Shown here: positions 1-6,438 of the stretch, piece after piece | Position numbering within the stretch: the first letter of the stretch is position 1 | Layout of the letters: each line of letters opens with the position of its first letter | Assembly: GCA_937864995.1 (NCBI GenBank) | Contig: CALMDL010000264.1 | Coordinates: 1-6,447, forward strand | Direction: 5' to 3' | DNA from: an uncultured Candidatus Altimarinota bacterium | GTDB lineage: Bacteria > Patescibacteriota > Gracilibacteria > BD1-5 > UBA6164 | DNA length: 6,447 bases | Position numbers and translations under genes: made by a program | The notes under the pieces: model-generated | The model's input: the letters and a program-made list of their open reading frames with translations, nothing else | What the model was told of the DNA's origin: nothing | Database searches by the model: none

Positions 1-513
1 TATTCAATAAGTATTCAAACAGTAATACCTTTTTATTTTTTAGAGATATTTTTAATAATAGTTTTTATAAAAACTATTTATGATATATTTAATTGGTACA
101 ATGATGTTTGGATTATAACAGATTGTTCTGTAATATGGCTTGAACGGTCACTTTTTAAATCAAGTAGTGATAGTATAGAATATGATAGTATTGAATGAGT
201 TTGAGTAGAACAAAATTGAATTATAGATAAAATACTTTGAAAATGAGATTTAGTTATACATAAAATATGAGATGATTCATTTATACTAAACAATGCTATA
301 TATCCATATAAAGCTGTTGATATAATTGAGTGAATTATAAATCAAGAAGAAGAAGATGTAGAAACTGATAAATTTGATATGATTATGGATGCACTTTCTT
401 GAGTTGTGTGAAACTATCTTGAAAAATGAAAACAAAATACAAAAAAACAAGAAGCACTAGAAGAAAAAATAAAAGAAATAGAATCTAAAATTTGAACAAT
501 TGATTTAAGATAA
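1..513 (+). CDS. Membrane-anchored bacterial PH-domain protein, C-terminal part (5' end outside window)
   Basis: The frame is open from the first base to TAA at 511-513 if TGA is read as glycine, giving 170 visible residues. A hydrophobic segment at about residues 7-25 looks like the last membrane helix. It is followed by a soluble domain at about 35-113 that opens with WIITD and carries the pattern S-L-F, Y-D-S-I-E-G-V, G-K-G-D-L-V-I-H and the closing Y-P-Y-K-A-V-D-I-I. This is the layout of the small bacterial PH-like domain (YdbS/DUF304 type) found behind two or more membrane helices in many candidate-phyla proteins. The tail at about 140-165 is charged and likely coiled coil. Role unknown; family members are membrane proteins of poorly defined function. 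The gene ends one base before uvrC, so the two are probably co-transcribed. Residue 49 is encoded by CGG, the only CGG codon I found in the window. The family call is from pattern memory. Confidence 0.72.
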
Positions 514-514
514 T

Positions 515-2368
515 ATGCAAGATATAGAAAAAATACTCAAAAATCTACCAAAATCACCTGGTATTTACCAGTTTTTTAATGAAAATTGAATCATAATTTA
601 CATCTGAAAAAGTGTAAATCTTTTTTCTCGTGTTAATTCATATTTTAATTGAAAAAGTAAACTAAATTTTGCAAAACAAAAAATGGTTGAGCAAATAAGT
701 GATATAAAAACTATTCTTACAAACAATGAAACTGAAAGTTTGATTTTAGAAACAACTCTGATAAAAAAACACGAACCAAAGTACAATATATTGATGAAAG
801 ATGGTAAAAATCATACATATATAAAAATAACAAATGAGTATATTCCTCAAGTAATAAAAACAAGACAAAAATGAAAAACTTGAACTTATTTTTGACCATA
901 TACAAGCACAAATTATGTAAATAATATACTTAAGATTTCAAGAAAAATCTTTGGTTATAGAAGTTGTGATTTACAATTTAAAAAAGAAATTGATTGAAGT
1001 TTAAGCATAAACAATATATGAAATACAAAAATTCCTTGTATGGATTATTATATAAAAAGATGTTCTGGTCCTTGTTTAAAAGAAAATGATAAAATAATTG
1101 TTTACAATGAAAAAATAGAACAAATAAAACACTTTTTAAAGTGAAATACTTCTAAAATAAAACAAGAAATAGAAAGTGATATGAGAAAAAAAGCAAGTGA
1201 ACTCAAATTTGAAGAAGCTGCAAAACTAAAAATTGATTTAGAAAGTATAAAAACACTAGAAGAAAACCAAATAGTTAGAGATGGTATATCTTGAGATTAT
1301 AATATAGTAAATTTTATAGAAAAATTTGAAAAATTTTTTATTTGAATGATAGAAATAAAAAATGGAAAAATAACTTGATTTTATAATTTTGAAATCAAAT
1401 TTTCTCTAGAAGAAGACAAAATAGAGTTATTAAAAAACTTTATAGAAAATGATTTCGCAAAAAATATAGAAGAAAAAATCACTTATATAATTCCTTTTCA
1501 AATTGATTTTGATATAAAAGAAATAAAAACAGAAATACCTAAAATATGAACAAAAAAAGAATTGCTTGATTTGTGTTATAAAAACACATACGAATATGCT
1601 TATAAATCTCATCTTGATTCACTTAGTACAAAGTGATTTACAAAACAAAATATGATAAATTTACTTGATTATTTATGATATAAACAAATAAATAAAAGTA
1701 TTATTTTTGAGTGTAATGATATAAGCCATATTTCAGGAAATCATACAGTTGCAAGTAGAAGTATAATTGAAAATGGTAAAAGTAATACTAGTAAATATAG
1801 AAAATACAAGATAAAAACTCTAGAAGAACAAAAAATAAACGATTTTGATTCTATGAGAGAAGTTATAAACAGAAGATTAAAAGAAATAGAAAATACAAGT
1901 ATAATACCTGATTTGATAATAATAGATGGTTGAAAAGGTCAATTATCAAGTGTAGTAGAAATAATAAAAAAATTTAAAGAAGAACTTAAAAATGAGGATA
2001 CAAAAAAATTGATAGAAGCTTTACAAATTGTATCAATAGCAAAAAAAGAAGAAGAATTATTTATAATAGATGAAAATAATGAATTTATAAAAATAGTTTT
2101 AGATAAAGATACAAGTGAACTTAAATTAGTACAAAAAATAAGAGATGAGGCCCATAGATTTGCTATAACTTTTAATAGAGATAGTAGAATAAAATCTATG
2201 AAGAAAAATATACTAGAAAGCCTACCTTGATTTTGACCAAAAACTAGAAGTAAATTACTTAAAAAATACTCTAATGTAGAAAATCTAAAAAATATAAGTA
2301 TAGAAGAACTAAGTGAAATTTTGACAAAAAAACAAATAGAAACACTAGAAAATCACTCTATAATCTAA
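515..2368 (+). CDS. uvrC: UvrABC system protein C (excinuclease subunit UvrC)
   Basis: UvrC makes both incisions around bulky DNA lesions that UvrA and UvrB have marked, in nucleotide excision repair. The frame gives 617 residues, the usual family length. Order of domains: GIY-YIG nuclease at about 13-95 (GIYQF, then YIGKS at 29-33, R39, and a glutamate in LILETTLIKK near 79); a cysteine set C151, C175, C183 and C187 in the C-x7-C-x3-C pattern that holds the 4Fe-4S cluster; UVR motif for UvrB binding at about 217-250; RNase H-like nuclease with D402 (NDISH), D471 (IIIDGGKGQ) and H547 (RDEAHRFA); and a tandem helix-hairpin-helix region at about 568-604 (LPGFGPKT). All catalytic residues are present. 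By hand count, 18 of 28 glycines are TGA, including G31, G473, G572 and G574. The ATG at 515 follows the upstream stop by one base and gives a normal N-terminus. There is no Shine-Dalgarno sequence. The gene ends in tandem TAA TAA. Confidence 0.97.
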
Positions 2369-2373
2369 TAAAC

Positions 2374-2401
2374 TTTACAAAAAAATTATTTTTTATAAAA
2401 T
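2374..2401 (+). promoter_or_regulatory. Possible sigma70-type promoter for the gene at 2432
   Basis: TTTACA at 2374-2379 and TAAAAT at 2396-2401 are separated by 16 bases, just after the uvrC stop. Initiation near 2408 would give a leader of about 24 bases. The surrounding DNA is so AT-rich that chance matches to the -10 box are common, so this rests mainly on the -35 match and its position. Confidence 0.35.
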
Positions 2402-2431
2402 GTATTTAATTAACAAATAAAACTTGAAAAA

Positions 2432-2953
2432 ATGAAAGATTTTCTAAAAAAATATCACAATAAAAAAACCATATCTAATATAGGTATTGTTTTAACAAGC
2501 CTTGTTTTAGCTTTTTGAATCAATTTTATATTAATAGACTGAACTCAAGTTTGAAATAACTTAAAAACTTCTGTTTTAGATATAGAAAATAATGAAATTA
2601 AATCTGATTTATATATTGAAAATTGAGTTAATAATGTAAATATTAAAAACTCAAAAGATATGCAACAAGTTAAAAATATATCTTTATGATTAACTTATAA
2701 TCCAAATGAAGTTGAAATAACAAGTATAAAATCAAAATTTTGAGAAATTGTTTCTCTTTGAGAAAAAAATACTTGATATGATACAATTTTAATTAATATT
2801 GAACCTCAAAACATAAGTAAACAAGATATTTTATTTGAAATTGAAACAAGAAAATTGATAGAAAAATCTACTCAAATAAATATGATAAATGCAAATTTTA
2901 GTGATAATAGTGATGAAAAATACAATTTATCAACTTCTTGAATTACATTTTAA
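2432..2953 (+). CDS. Single-pass membrane-anchored protein with possible cohesin-like beta domain
   Basis: The frame encodes 173 residues. A short basic N-terminus (MKDFLKKYHNKK) precedes one hydrophobic helix at about 15-36, so the protein should sit in the membrane with the rest outside; there is no clear signal-peptidase or lipobox site. The remainder is beta-rich with alternating polar and hydrophobic residues. The run LGLTYNPNEVEITSI (85-99), a glycine turn, and a later I-L-F-E-I-E strand (133-138) resemble the strand order of cohesin-like or pilus-associated beta-sandwich domains. I do not recognise a specific family and this resemblance is by eye only. TGA encodes 8 or more of its glycines. 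It lies 63 bases after uvrC and may have its own promoter there. Its stop codon lies inside the following terminator hairpin. A role in a surface structure or cell contact is a guess from topology alone. Confidence 0.8.
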
Positions 2954-2976
2954 TCTCTCTAAAAGAGAGATTTTTT
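2952..2976 (+). terminator. Rho-independent terminator after the 2432 gene
   Basis: AATCTCTC at 2952-2959 pairs perfectly with GAGAGATT at 2965-2972 (8 bp, or 9 with T2960-A2964), with a small A-rich loop and six Ts at 2971-2976. The last two bases of the upstream TAA stop form the foot of the stem. The hairpin ends only about 10 bases before the tatD start. Confidence 0.85.
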
Positions 2977-2986
2977 AATAAAAAAT

Positions 2987-3820
2987 ATGATAAAAATAAT
3001 AGATACCCACTGTCATCCTTATCTTAATAAGATAAAAAATAAAGATGACTTAATAAATAACTTTTTCTCTCAAAATTGAGAAGCTATGATAGTTATTTGA
3101 ACAAATCTAGAATCAAATAAACAAGTTTTAGAATTAACTAAAAAACACTCTAAAATATATGCAACTATTGGTATACATCCTTGCGATATAGGAAATTTAG
3201 AACTAGACAAAACAATAGAAATTCTAGAAAAAACATATATAGAAAATAAAGATAAAATAGTAGCTATTTGAGAATGTGGACTTGATTATTATTGGATGTA
3301 CAAAGACCTAGAAAATTCTGATTTAAATGATAATGAAAAAAAAGAAATAATAGAAAAACAAAAAAAATCACAAAAAGATTTTTTTATAAGACAAATTGAT
3401 TTAGCTAATAAATTAAAATTACCAATCATTATACACAATAGAGATAGTAAGGATGATATTTTTAAAATACTCGTAGAAAAAAACTTCAAAAATTTTGTAT
3501 TTCATTGTTATAGTGAAGATCTAGAATATGCAGAAAAATTGATAGATTTTTCTCCAAATTGCAAAATAAGTTTTTCTGGAATAGTTACTTTTAATAATGC
3601 AAAACTAGTTCAAGAAACAGCTAGAAATATAACTATAAAAAACATATTAGCTGAAACAGATAGTCCATATCTAACACCAACTCCTTTTAGATGAAAAGAA
3701 GAAAATGAACCTGCTTTTACAAAATATATTATTGAAAAAATAGCTGAACTTAGATGAGAAACATTTGAATTTACAGCTGAAAAAATATTAAAAAATTCAG
3801 TTGAATTTTTTAATATTTAA
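2987..3820 (+). CDS. tatD: TatD-family metal-dependent hydrolase (putative DNase)
   Basis: This is a TIM-barrel metallohydrolase of the TatD/YcfH/YabD family. Members are cytoplasmic, two-metal enzymes with reported 3'-5' exonuclease or DNase activity, and the physiological substrate is often uncertain. The frame gives 277 residues, slightly above the usual 255-265. All expected metal ligands are visible: H8 and H10 (DTHCHPYL), E96 (IGECGLDYY), H150 (IIIHNRD), H173 (FHCYSED) and D225 (AETDSPYLTP). The family motif IGIHP is at 61-65. The extra length comes mainly from a polar, lysine- and glutamate-rich stretch at about 104-128 between GLDYYW and the FFIRQIDLA helix, where most relatives have a shorter loop. 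TGA encodes glycines 31, 38, 95, 236 and 257. The ATG at 2987 is chosen because it starts directly before the metal-binding strand. Convergent with the gene at 3836. Confidence 0.95.
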
Positions 3821-3849
3821 AAAAGGAAACTAAAATTAGTTTCCTTTTT
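3820..3849. terminator. Bidirectional terminator between tatD and the 3836 gene
   Basis: A perfect 13-bp stem pairs 3820-3832 with 3837-3849 around a 4-base loop (AAAT). The foot of the stem is an A run on one arm and a T run on the other, so it can work as an intrinsic terminator in both directions. The tatD stop touches its left foot, and the stop of the minus-strand gene (3836-3838) lies at the loop, so both convergent genes end within one hairpin. Confidence 0.9.
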
Positions 3850-4426
3850 CTTTATAATATTCATCAATTGAATGAAAACATTCTCTAAATCACTCAGCAT
3901 CTCAATAGTCAGCAAAATATTTTTGCCAATCATGACTTGTTTTCATTTTTTTTGCACTTTTAATTGGACACCAATATTTTTCTGTTCTTCAACCAACTTC
4001 AACAGCATAAGAAAAAAGTCAATTAACATAAGAACAATATAAACAATTTATTTTCTGTATAGAATTTAAATAATCTAGTTCTTTTCTATCAAAAGTTATA
4101 TAATCTGATCTTTTTACAAGTGGAATTTTGTATAATCTAATAGCTGTATTTTGATAAATAAATAAAAATATATCCAAAAATACTGCTGGAACTATCATAG
4201 CATAAATAAAAGGAATTGATAATACTTCCCTAACTCTAGCTGAAAATATACTTTCAAAAATTGAAATTTTTTGTTTTCTATTTGCCTCTCTAGCTTCTCT
4301 AGTAAACACAATCTTTCATTTCATAAAAGTAAAACTATATTTTTCCATCAAGTTTAAATATTCTTGTTTTAACTCTTGCTTTTTTTGTTCAATTTCTTCT
4401 AATATCTTATTTATTCTAGATTTCAT
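3836..4426 (-). CDS. Conserved hypothetical membrane protein with CxxC motif
   Basis: The frame gives 196 residues. Residues 1-30 are charged and likely helical or coiled coil. The conserved core begins at KIVFTREAREANRKQ, then a membrane helix at about 69-93 (IPFIYAMIVPAVFLDIFLFIYQ), followed by RLYKIPLVKRSDYITFDR, and then a soluble part with C128-L-Y-C131, YWCPIK (C153) and C183. I recall the same order (proline-rich helix, IPKV-R-DY, NCxYCSY-NG, YWCPIK, YGDAE) from uncharacterised proteins in many bacterial phyla, so it is a widespread family without known function. The CxxC plus two later cysteines could bind a metal or an iron-sulfur cluster, which is inference. ATG at 4426 is chosen over the internal GTG at 4309 because upstream sequence is in frame and conserved-looking (MKGKIVFTR). 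Transcribed from the divergent region shared with the gene at 4560. Confidence 0.85.
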
Positions 4427-4459
4427 TTTTATACTTTAATTAATAAAATGGCTTAAATA

Positions 4460-4488
4460 AGTATATTTTTTTTTCAAAAAAAACAAGA
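4460..4488 (-). promoter_or_regulatory. Possible promoter for the 3836-4426 gene
   Basis: On the minus strand a good -10 box TATACT lies at 4465-4460. Upstream, TTGTTT (4486-4481) gives a short 15-base spacer, or TCTTGT (4488-4483) gives a 17-base spacer with a weaker box. Initiation near 4453 would leave a leader of about 27 bases. Confidence 0.35.
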
Positions 4489-4504
4489 TTTATTTCTTTT
4501 TATA

Positions 4505-4532
4505 TTGACTTTATTACTAATATATTTATTAT
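4505..4532 (+). promoter_or_regulatory. Likely sigma70-type promoter for the 4560 gene
   Basis: TTGACT at 4505-4510 and TATTAT at 4527-4532, with a 16-base spacer, are the closest match to a consensus promoter in the window. Initiation near 4539 would give a leader of about 20 bases made only of A and T, with no Shine-Dalgarno sequence before the ATG at 4560. Confidence 0.55.
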
Positions 4533-4559
4533 TTAATTACTTATTATATAATAATATAT

Positions 4560-4991
4560 ATGTCTAAACATCATAATAAATTAGATTATTCAACAAGAGA
4601 TACTCTTGCAAACATTAAGTTAAAACCAAATTACACTTTTATTTTAAACAAAGATATAGATGCAGTTTGAACTAAAAAATGAGATTTTGAAAAATGAGAT
4701 AATTTTGAAATAATAGAAGTAGAATTAAAAGAAGAACACGATAAATCTACACATACTGTAAAATTTAAAGTAACAAATCACAAATGAAAAACTAGAGAAT
4801 ATGCTATGAGTGGTTGAGTATTTTTAAAAAACTTTATTGAACAAATAGAACAATCTGATATAGCTTACAAAAAAATAGAAAAAGTACAAACAGAAGTAAA
4901 AACTACAGTTGATGAAGTAGTTAAACCAACTAATAAAAAATGATTAGTTGAAAGAATAAAAGATAAAATTAAATGAAAAAAGAAAAAATAG
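4560..4991 (+). CDS. Small hypothetical protein with lysine-rich C-terminus
   Basis: The frame gives 143 residues and I do not recognise the family. There is no signal peptide or membrane helix, so it should be cytoplasmic. The first two thirds (about 20-95) look like a compact, beta-rich domain with alternating strands (NYTFILNKD, FEIIEVELKEE, HTVKFKVTNHKGKTREY) and a glycine turn (SGGVF). A charged helical linker follows at about 92-122, and the tail LVERIKDKIKGKKKK is strongly basic and ends in four lysines after G139. A basic tail of this type could contact nucleic acid, ribosomes or the membrane surface, but nothing in the sequence decides between these. TGA encodes most glycines (37, 41, 46, 76, 86, 128, 139). 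It is a single-gene unit between a clear promoter and a terminator. It is the only gene here ending in TAG. Confidence 0.78.
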
Positions 4992-5014
4992 GATTTAAAA
5001 AATCCTATTTTTTT
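4983..5014. terminator. Bidirectional terminator between the 4560 gene and the M29-like gene
   Basis: ATAGGATT at 4988-4995 pairs with AATCCTAT at 5001-5008, extended by five A-T pairs (4983-4987 with 5009-5013) around a TAAAA loop. The T run at 5008-5014 terminates the plus strand, and the A run at 4983-4988 serves as the U tract for the minus strand. The TAG stop (4989-4991) is inside the left arm, and the minus-strand stop (5013-5015) is at the right foot. Confidence 0.88.
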
Positions 5015-6047
5015 ATATCAAAAACTTATCTTTTACAAAAACAAGTTTATCATCTATAAATATCTCTTTTATATCAGGAAATATATCTATGTGATATCTT
5101 TGAACTACATTTTTATGCATCTTTGCTCTATAAATTTGATGTTTTTTTCACAAACTCAAATGAAATCAAGCAATTCTTTCATAAGCATTTACATCTGCAA
5201 TTGGTTTTTCTCTACTTATACCTGAATTTAATCAAAATCAAAGTTCCCTAAACATTACTTCATTATTTTCGCTAAGTGCTATAAAATCAAGTATTTTTCT
5301 AAAATTTGGTGGACATTTAGGATCATCACAAGTTATTATACTTTCGTTTATTTTGATTTTAAATGGTTCACAAAACTCTACTTGTAATTTTTCATCTGGA
5401 AATGCATAAATAGTTAATTCCCCATTTACTTTTGAAAAATCACATGCCTCAGTAAAATTTTCTCAAATAGGAAAATTTCATCATCTATTTCTTCATTCAT
5501 AATTTCAAGTATTTAATTTCATATCTTCAAATCATCATTCTACTTTTAGTGTTGAACCATCATTACAGATAAAAGTCATTGTTTTTGCAGAATCAGATAG
5601 ATTTTTCAATTTTGCTCATAATTCTTCATAAAGAGGTGTATTGTACTCAATAGCATCTGCATAATTTTCAACTTGATCATCATAAATATAAGCTAAATGT
5701 CTATGTTCTAAGCATCAAACTCAAGCATTATTTAGATTAAGTCTAATTCTAAAATCATCAAGCATGAAATTTGTAGATTGAACTAGTATAACAGTAGAGT
5801 TTTCTTGAAGTGATAATAATTTTGTTTTCAAATCTTCTTTATTTGCACTTGAAAAATCTATTACTTCTGATAATGAATGATTTTTAAGATTTTCTATATA
5901 TCATTTTGATAATTCTCTTGAGATTGGTGAATCTAAATCATATACTAAAACAACTGGAAAAGCCCTATATCTATCATCATATATTTTTAAGTTTTTTTCT
6001 AGTATATTTTTTGTCGCTTCAAGGTATTTTTGTTCTATGGTGTTCAT
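5013..6047 (-). CDS. Aminopeptidase T-like metallopeptidase (M29 family, divergent)
   Basis: The frame gives 344 residues, shorter than the roughly 370-410 usual for aminopeptidase T/AmpS enzymes, which are cytoplasmic two-metal exopeptidases that remove N-terminal residues from peptides. The C-terminal half carries the family signatures in order: a glycine-rich run into NFPIGENFTEA (E196), FRELGFGLN (E268), FHLSLG (H296), and YHIDIFP (H319, D321). The order and spacing fit the metal ligands of M29 peptidases (Glu, Glu, His, then His-x-Asp). The family's metal-adjacent tyrosine is not placed with certainty; Y306 is nearest. The N-terminal half (1-150) is weakly conserved, with GVGCLEHRHLAY as its most distinctive run. 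An extra cysteine pair, C240 and C245 (CDDPKCPP), falls between the two ligand glutamates. Peptide scavenging would suit a host-dependent cell, but that is inference. It follows the SSB-like gene by 52 bases and is separated from it by a terminator. It holds two AGG arginine codons. Confidence 0.8.
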
Positions 6048-6070
6048 ATTTCTTATTATTTTATAAATGA

Positions 6071-6101
6071 AAAAAATAAAGTTTATTAGACTTTATTTTT
6101 T
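6071..6101 (-). terminator. Rho-independent terminator after the SSB-like gene
   Basis: A perfect 12-bp stem pairs 6071-6082 with 6090-6101 around a 7-base loop. Read on the minus strand, the stem runs into a T-rich stretch. The stop codon of the SSB-like gene (6102-6100) overlaps the upstream foot. The stem is mostly A-T pairs, so it is weaker than the other hairpins here. The M29-like gene begins about 24 bases beyond it. Confidence 0.7.
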
Positions 6102-6381
6102 AAAATGGTATGTCTTCAACTGAAATATCTTCTGAAGTTGATTTATTTTGAGATGGTTTAGAATTATTTTGACTATTTTCTGGATTCCATTCATTTAATG
6201 TAAAATAATGAGTTTCTCCATATTGACCTGGTTCTTTTCTTTTACTCATAACTACATTTACATAACCCTTTTCGTTTGCATATTGTTGTAATTTTTCAAC
6301 ATTAAAACTTATATTAAAAAATTCTCAAAATTGTCCATTTACTGCTTTGCAAGATGCTCAATCTATATATGTTTTTGCCAT
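6100..6381 (-). CDS. Small single-stranded DNA-binding-like protein with acidic EDIPF tail
   Basis: The frame gives 93 residues. Residues 1-66 look like one small beta-rich domain (MAKTYIDGASCKAV, FFNISFNVEKLQQYANEKGYVNVVMSKRK split by one amphipathic segment, then GETHYFTLNEW). Residues 67-85 are a low-complexity Asn/Ser/Gln/Lys linker, and the protein ends in ISVEDIPF. A disordered linker with a terminal acidic D-I-P-F tip is the hallmark of bacterial SSB, where it recruits repair and replication partners. The N-terminal domain is not the classic SSB start and is shorter than the usual OB fold of about 110 residues. It resembles small SSB-like proteins I recall from phages and candidate-phyla genomes. 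Probable role: binding single-stranded DNA. Whether it is the main SSB or an accessory one cannot be told. Both TGA and GGN glycine codons occur. Confidence 0.72.
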
Positions 6382-6410
6382 AAAATAATATTTAAAATTA
6401 AATTTGAAAT

Positions 6411-6438
6411 ATTTTAATAAAAAATACTAGAATAACAA
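6411..6438 (-). promoter_or_regulatory. Possible promoter for the SSB-like gene
   Basis: On the minus strand TTGTTA (6438-6433) and TAAAAT (6416-6411) are separated by 16 bases, the same spacing as the two plus-strand promoter candidates. Initiation near 6404 would leave a leader of about 23 bases without a Shine-Dalgarno sequence. The region is nearly all A and T, so chance matches are likely. Confidence 0.4.

Noticed and set aside
78..911. Minus-strand open frames at 78-293, 598-786 and 717-911
   Set aside because: They lie opposite the PH-domain gene and uvrC, have low-complexity Phe/Ser/Leu-rich translations, and show no recognisable motif.
1430..1612. Minus-strand open frame within uvrC
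   Set aside because: Antisense shadow of the linker region of UvrC; its Phe/Tyr-rich translation is what Lys/Glu-rich coding DNA gives in reverse.
515..2368. uvrC as a pseudogene broken by many stop codons
   Set aside because: All interruptions are TGA, all fit glycine, no TAA or TAG is in frame and every catalytic residue is intact. This is recoding, not decay.
2375..2398. Hairpin after uvrC as a terminator
   Set aside because: The pairing is only A-T (nine pairs with one C-A mismatch) and could arise by chance in such AT-rich DNA, so it is not strong enough to call.
3289..3489. Minus-strand open frame within tatD
   Set aside because: Antisense to a well-supported TatD gene and without motifs.
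3296..3694. A separate 132-residue gene starting at the internal Met of TatD
   Set aside because: It is the stretch of TatD between two TGA glycine codons and lacks the N-terminal metal ligands H8, H10 and E96.
4019..4309. A separate 96-residue gene starting at the internal GTG
   Set aside because: This GTG is valine 40 of the 196-residue frame, and the frame continues on both sides through TGA glycine codons.
4427..4559. Small RNA, riboswitch or origin in the divergent intergenic region
   Set aside because: Beyond promoter-like boxes it holds only AT-rich sequence, with no repeated boxes, G+C-containing stems or reading frame of note.
1..6381. UGA read as tryptophan, as in Mycoplasma
   Set aside because: TGA sits at glycine-invariant motif positions, and TGG is used for tryptophan at sites such as YWCPIK and GLDYYW.
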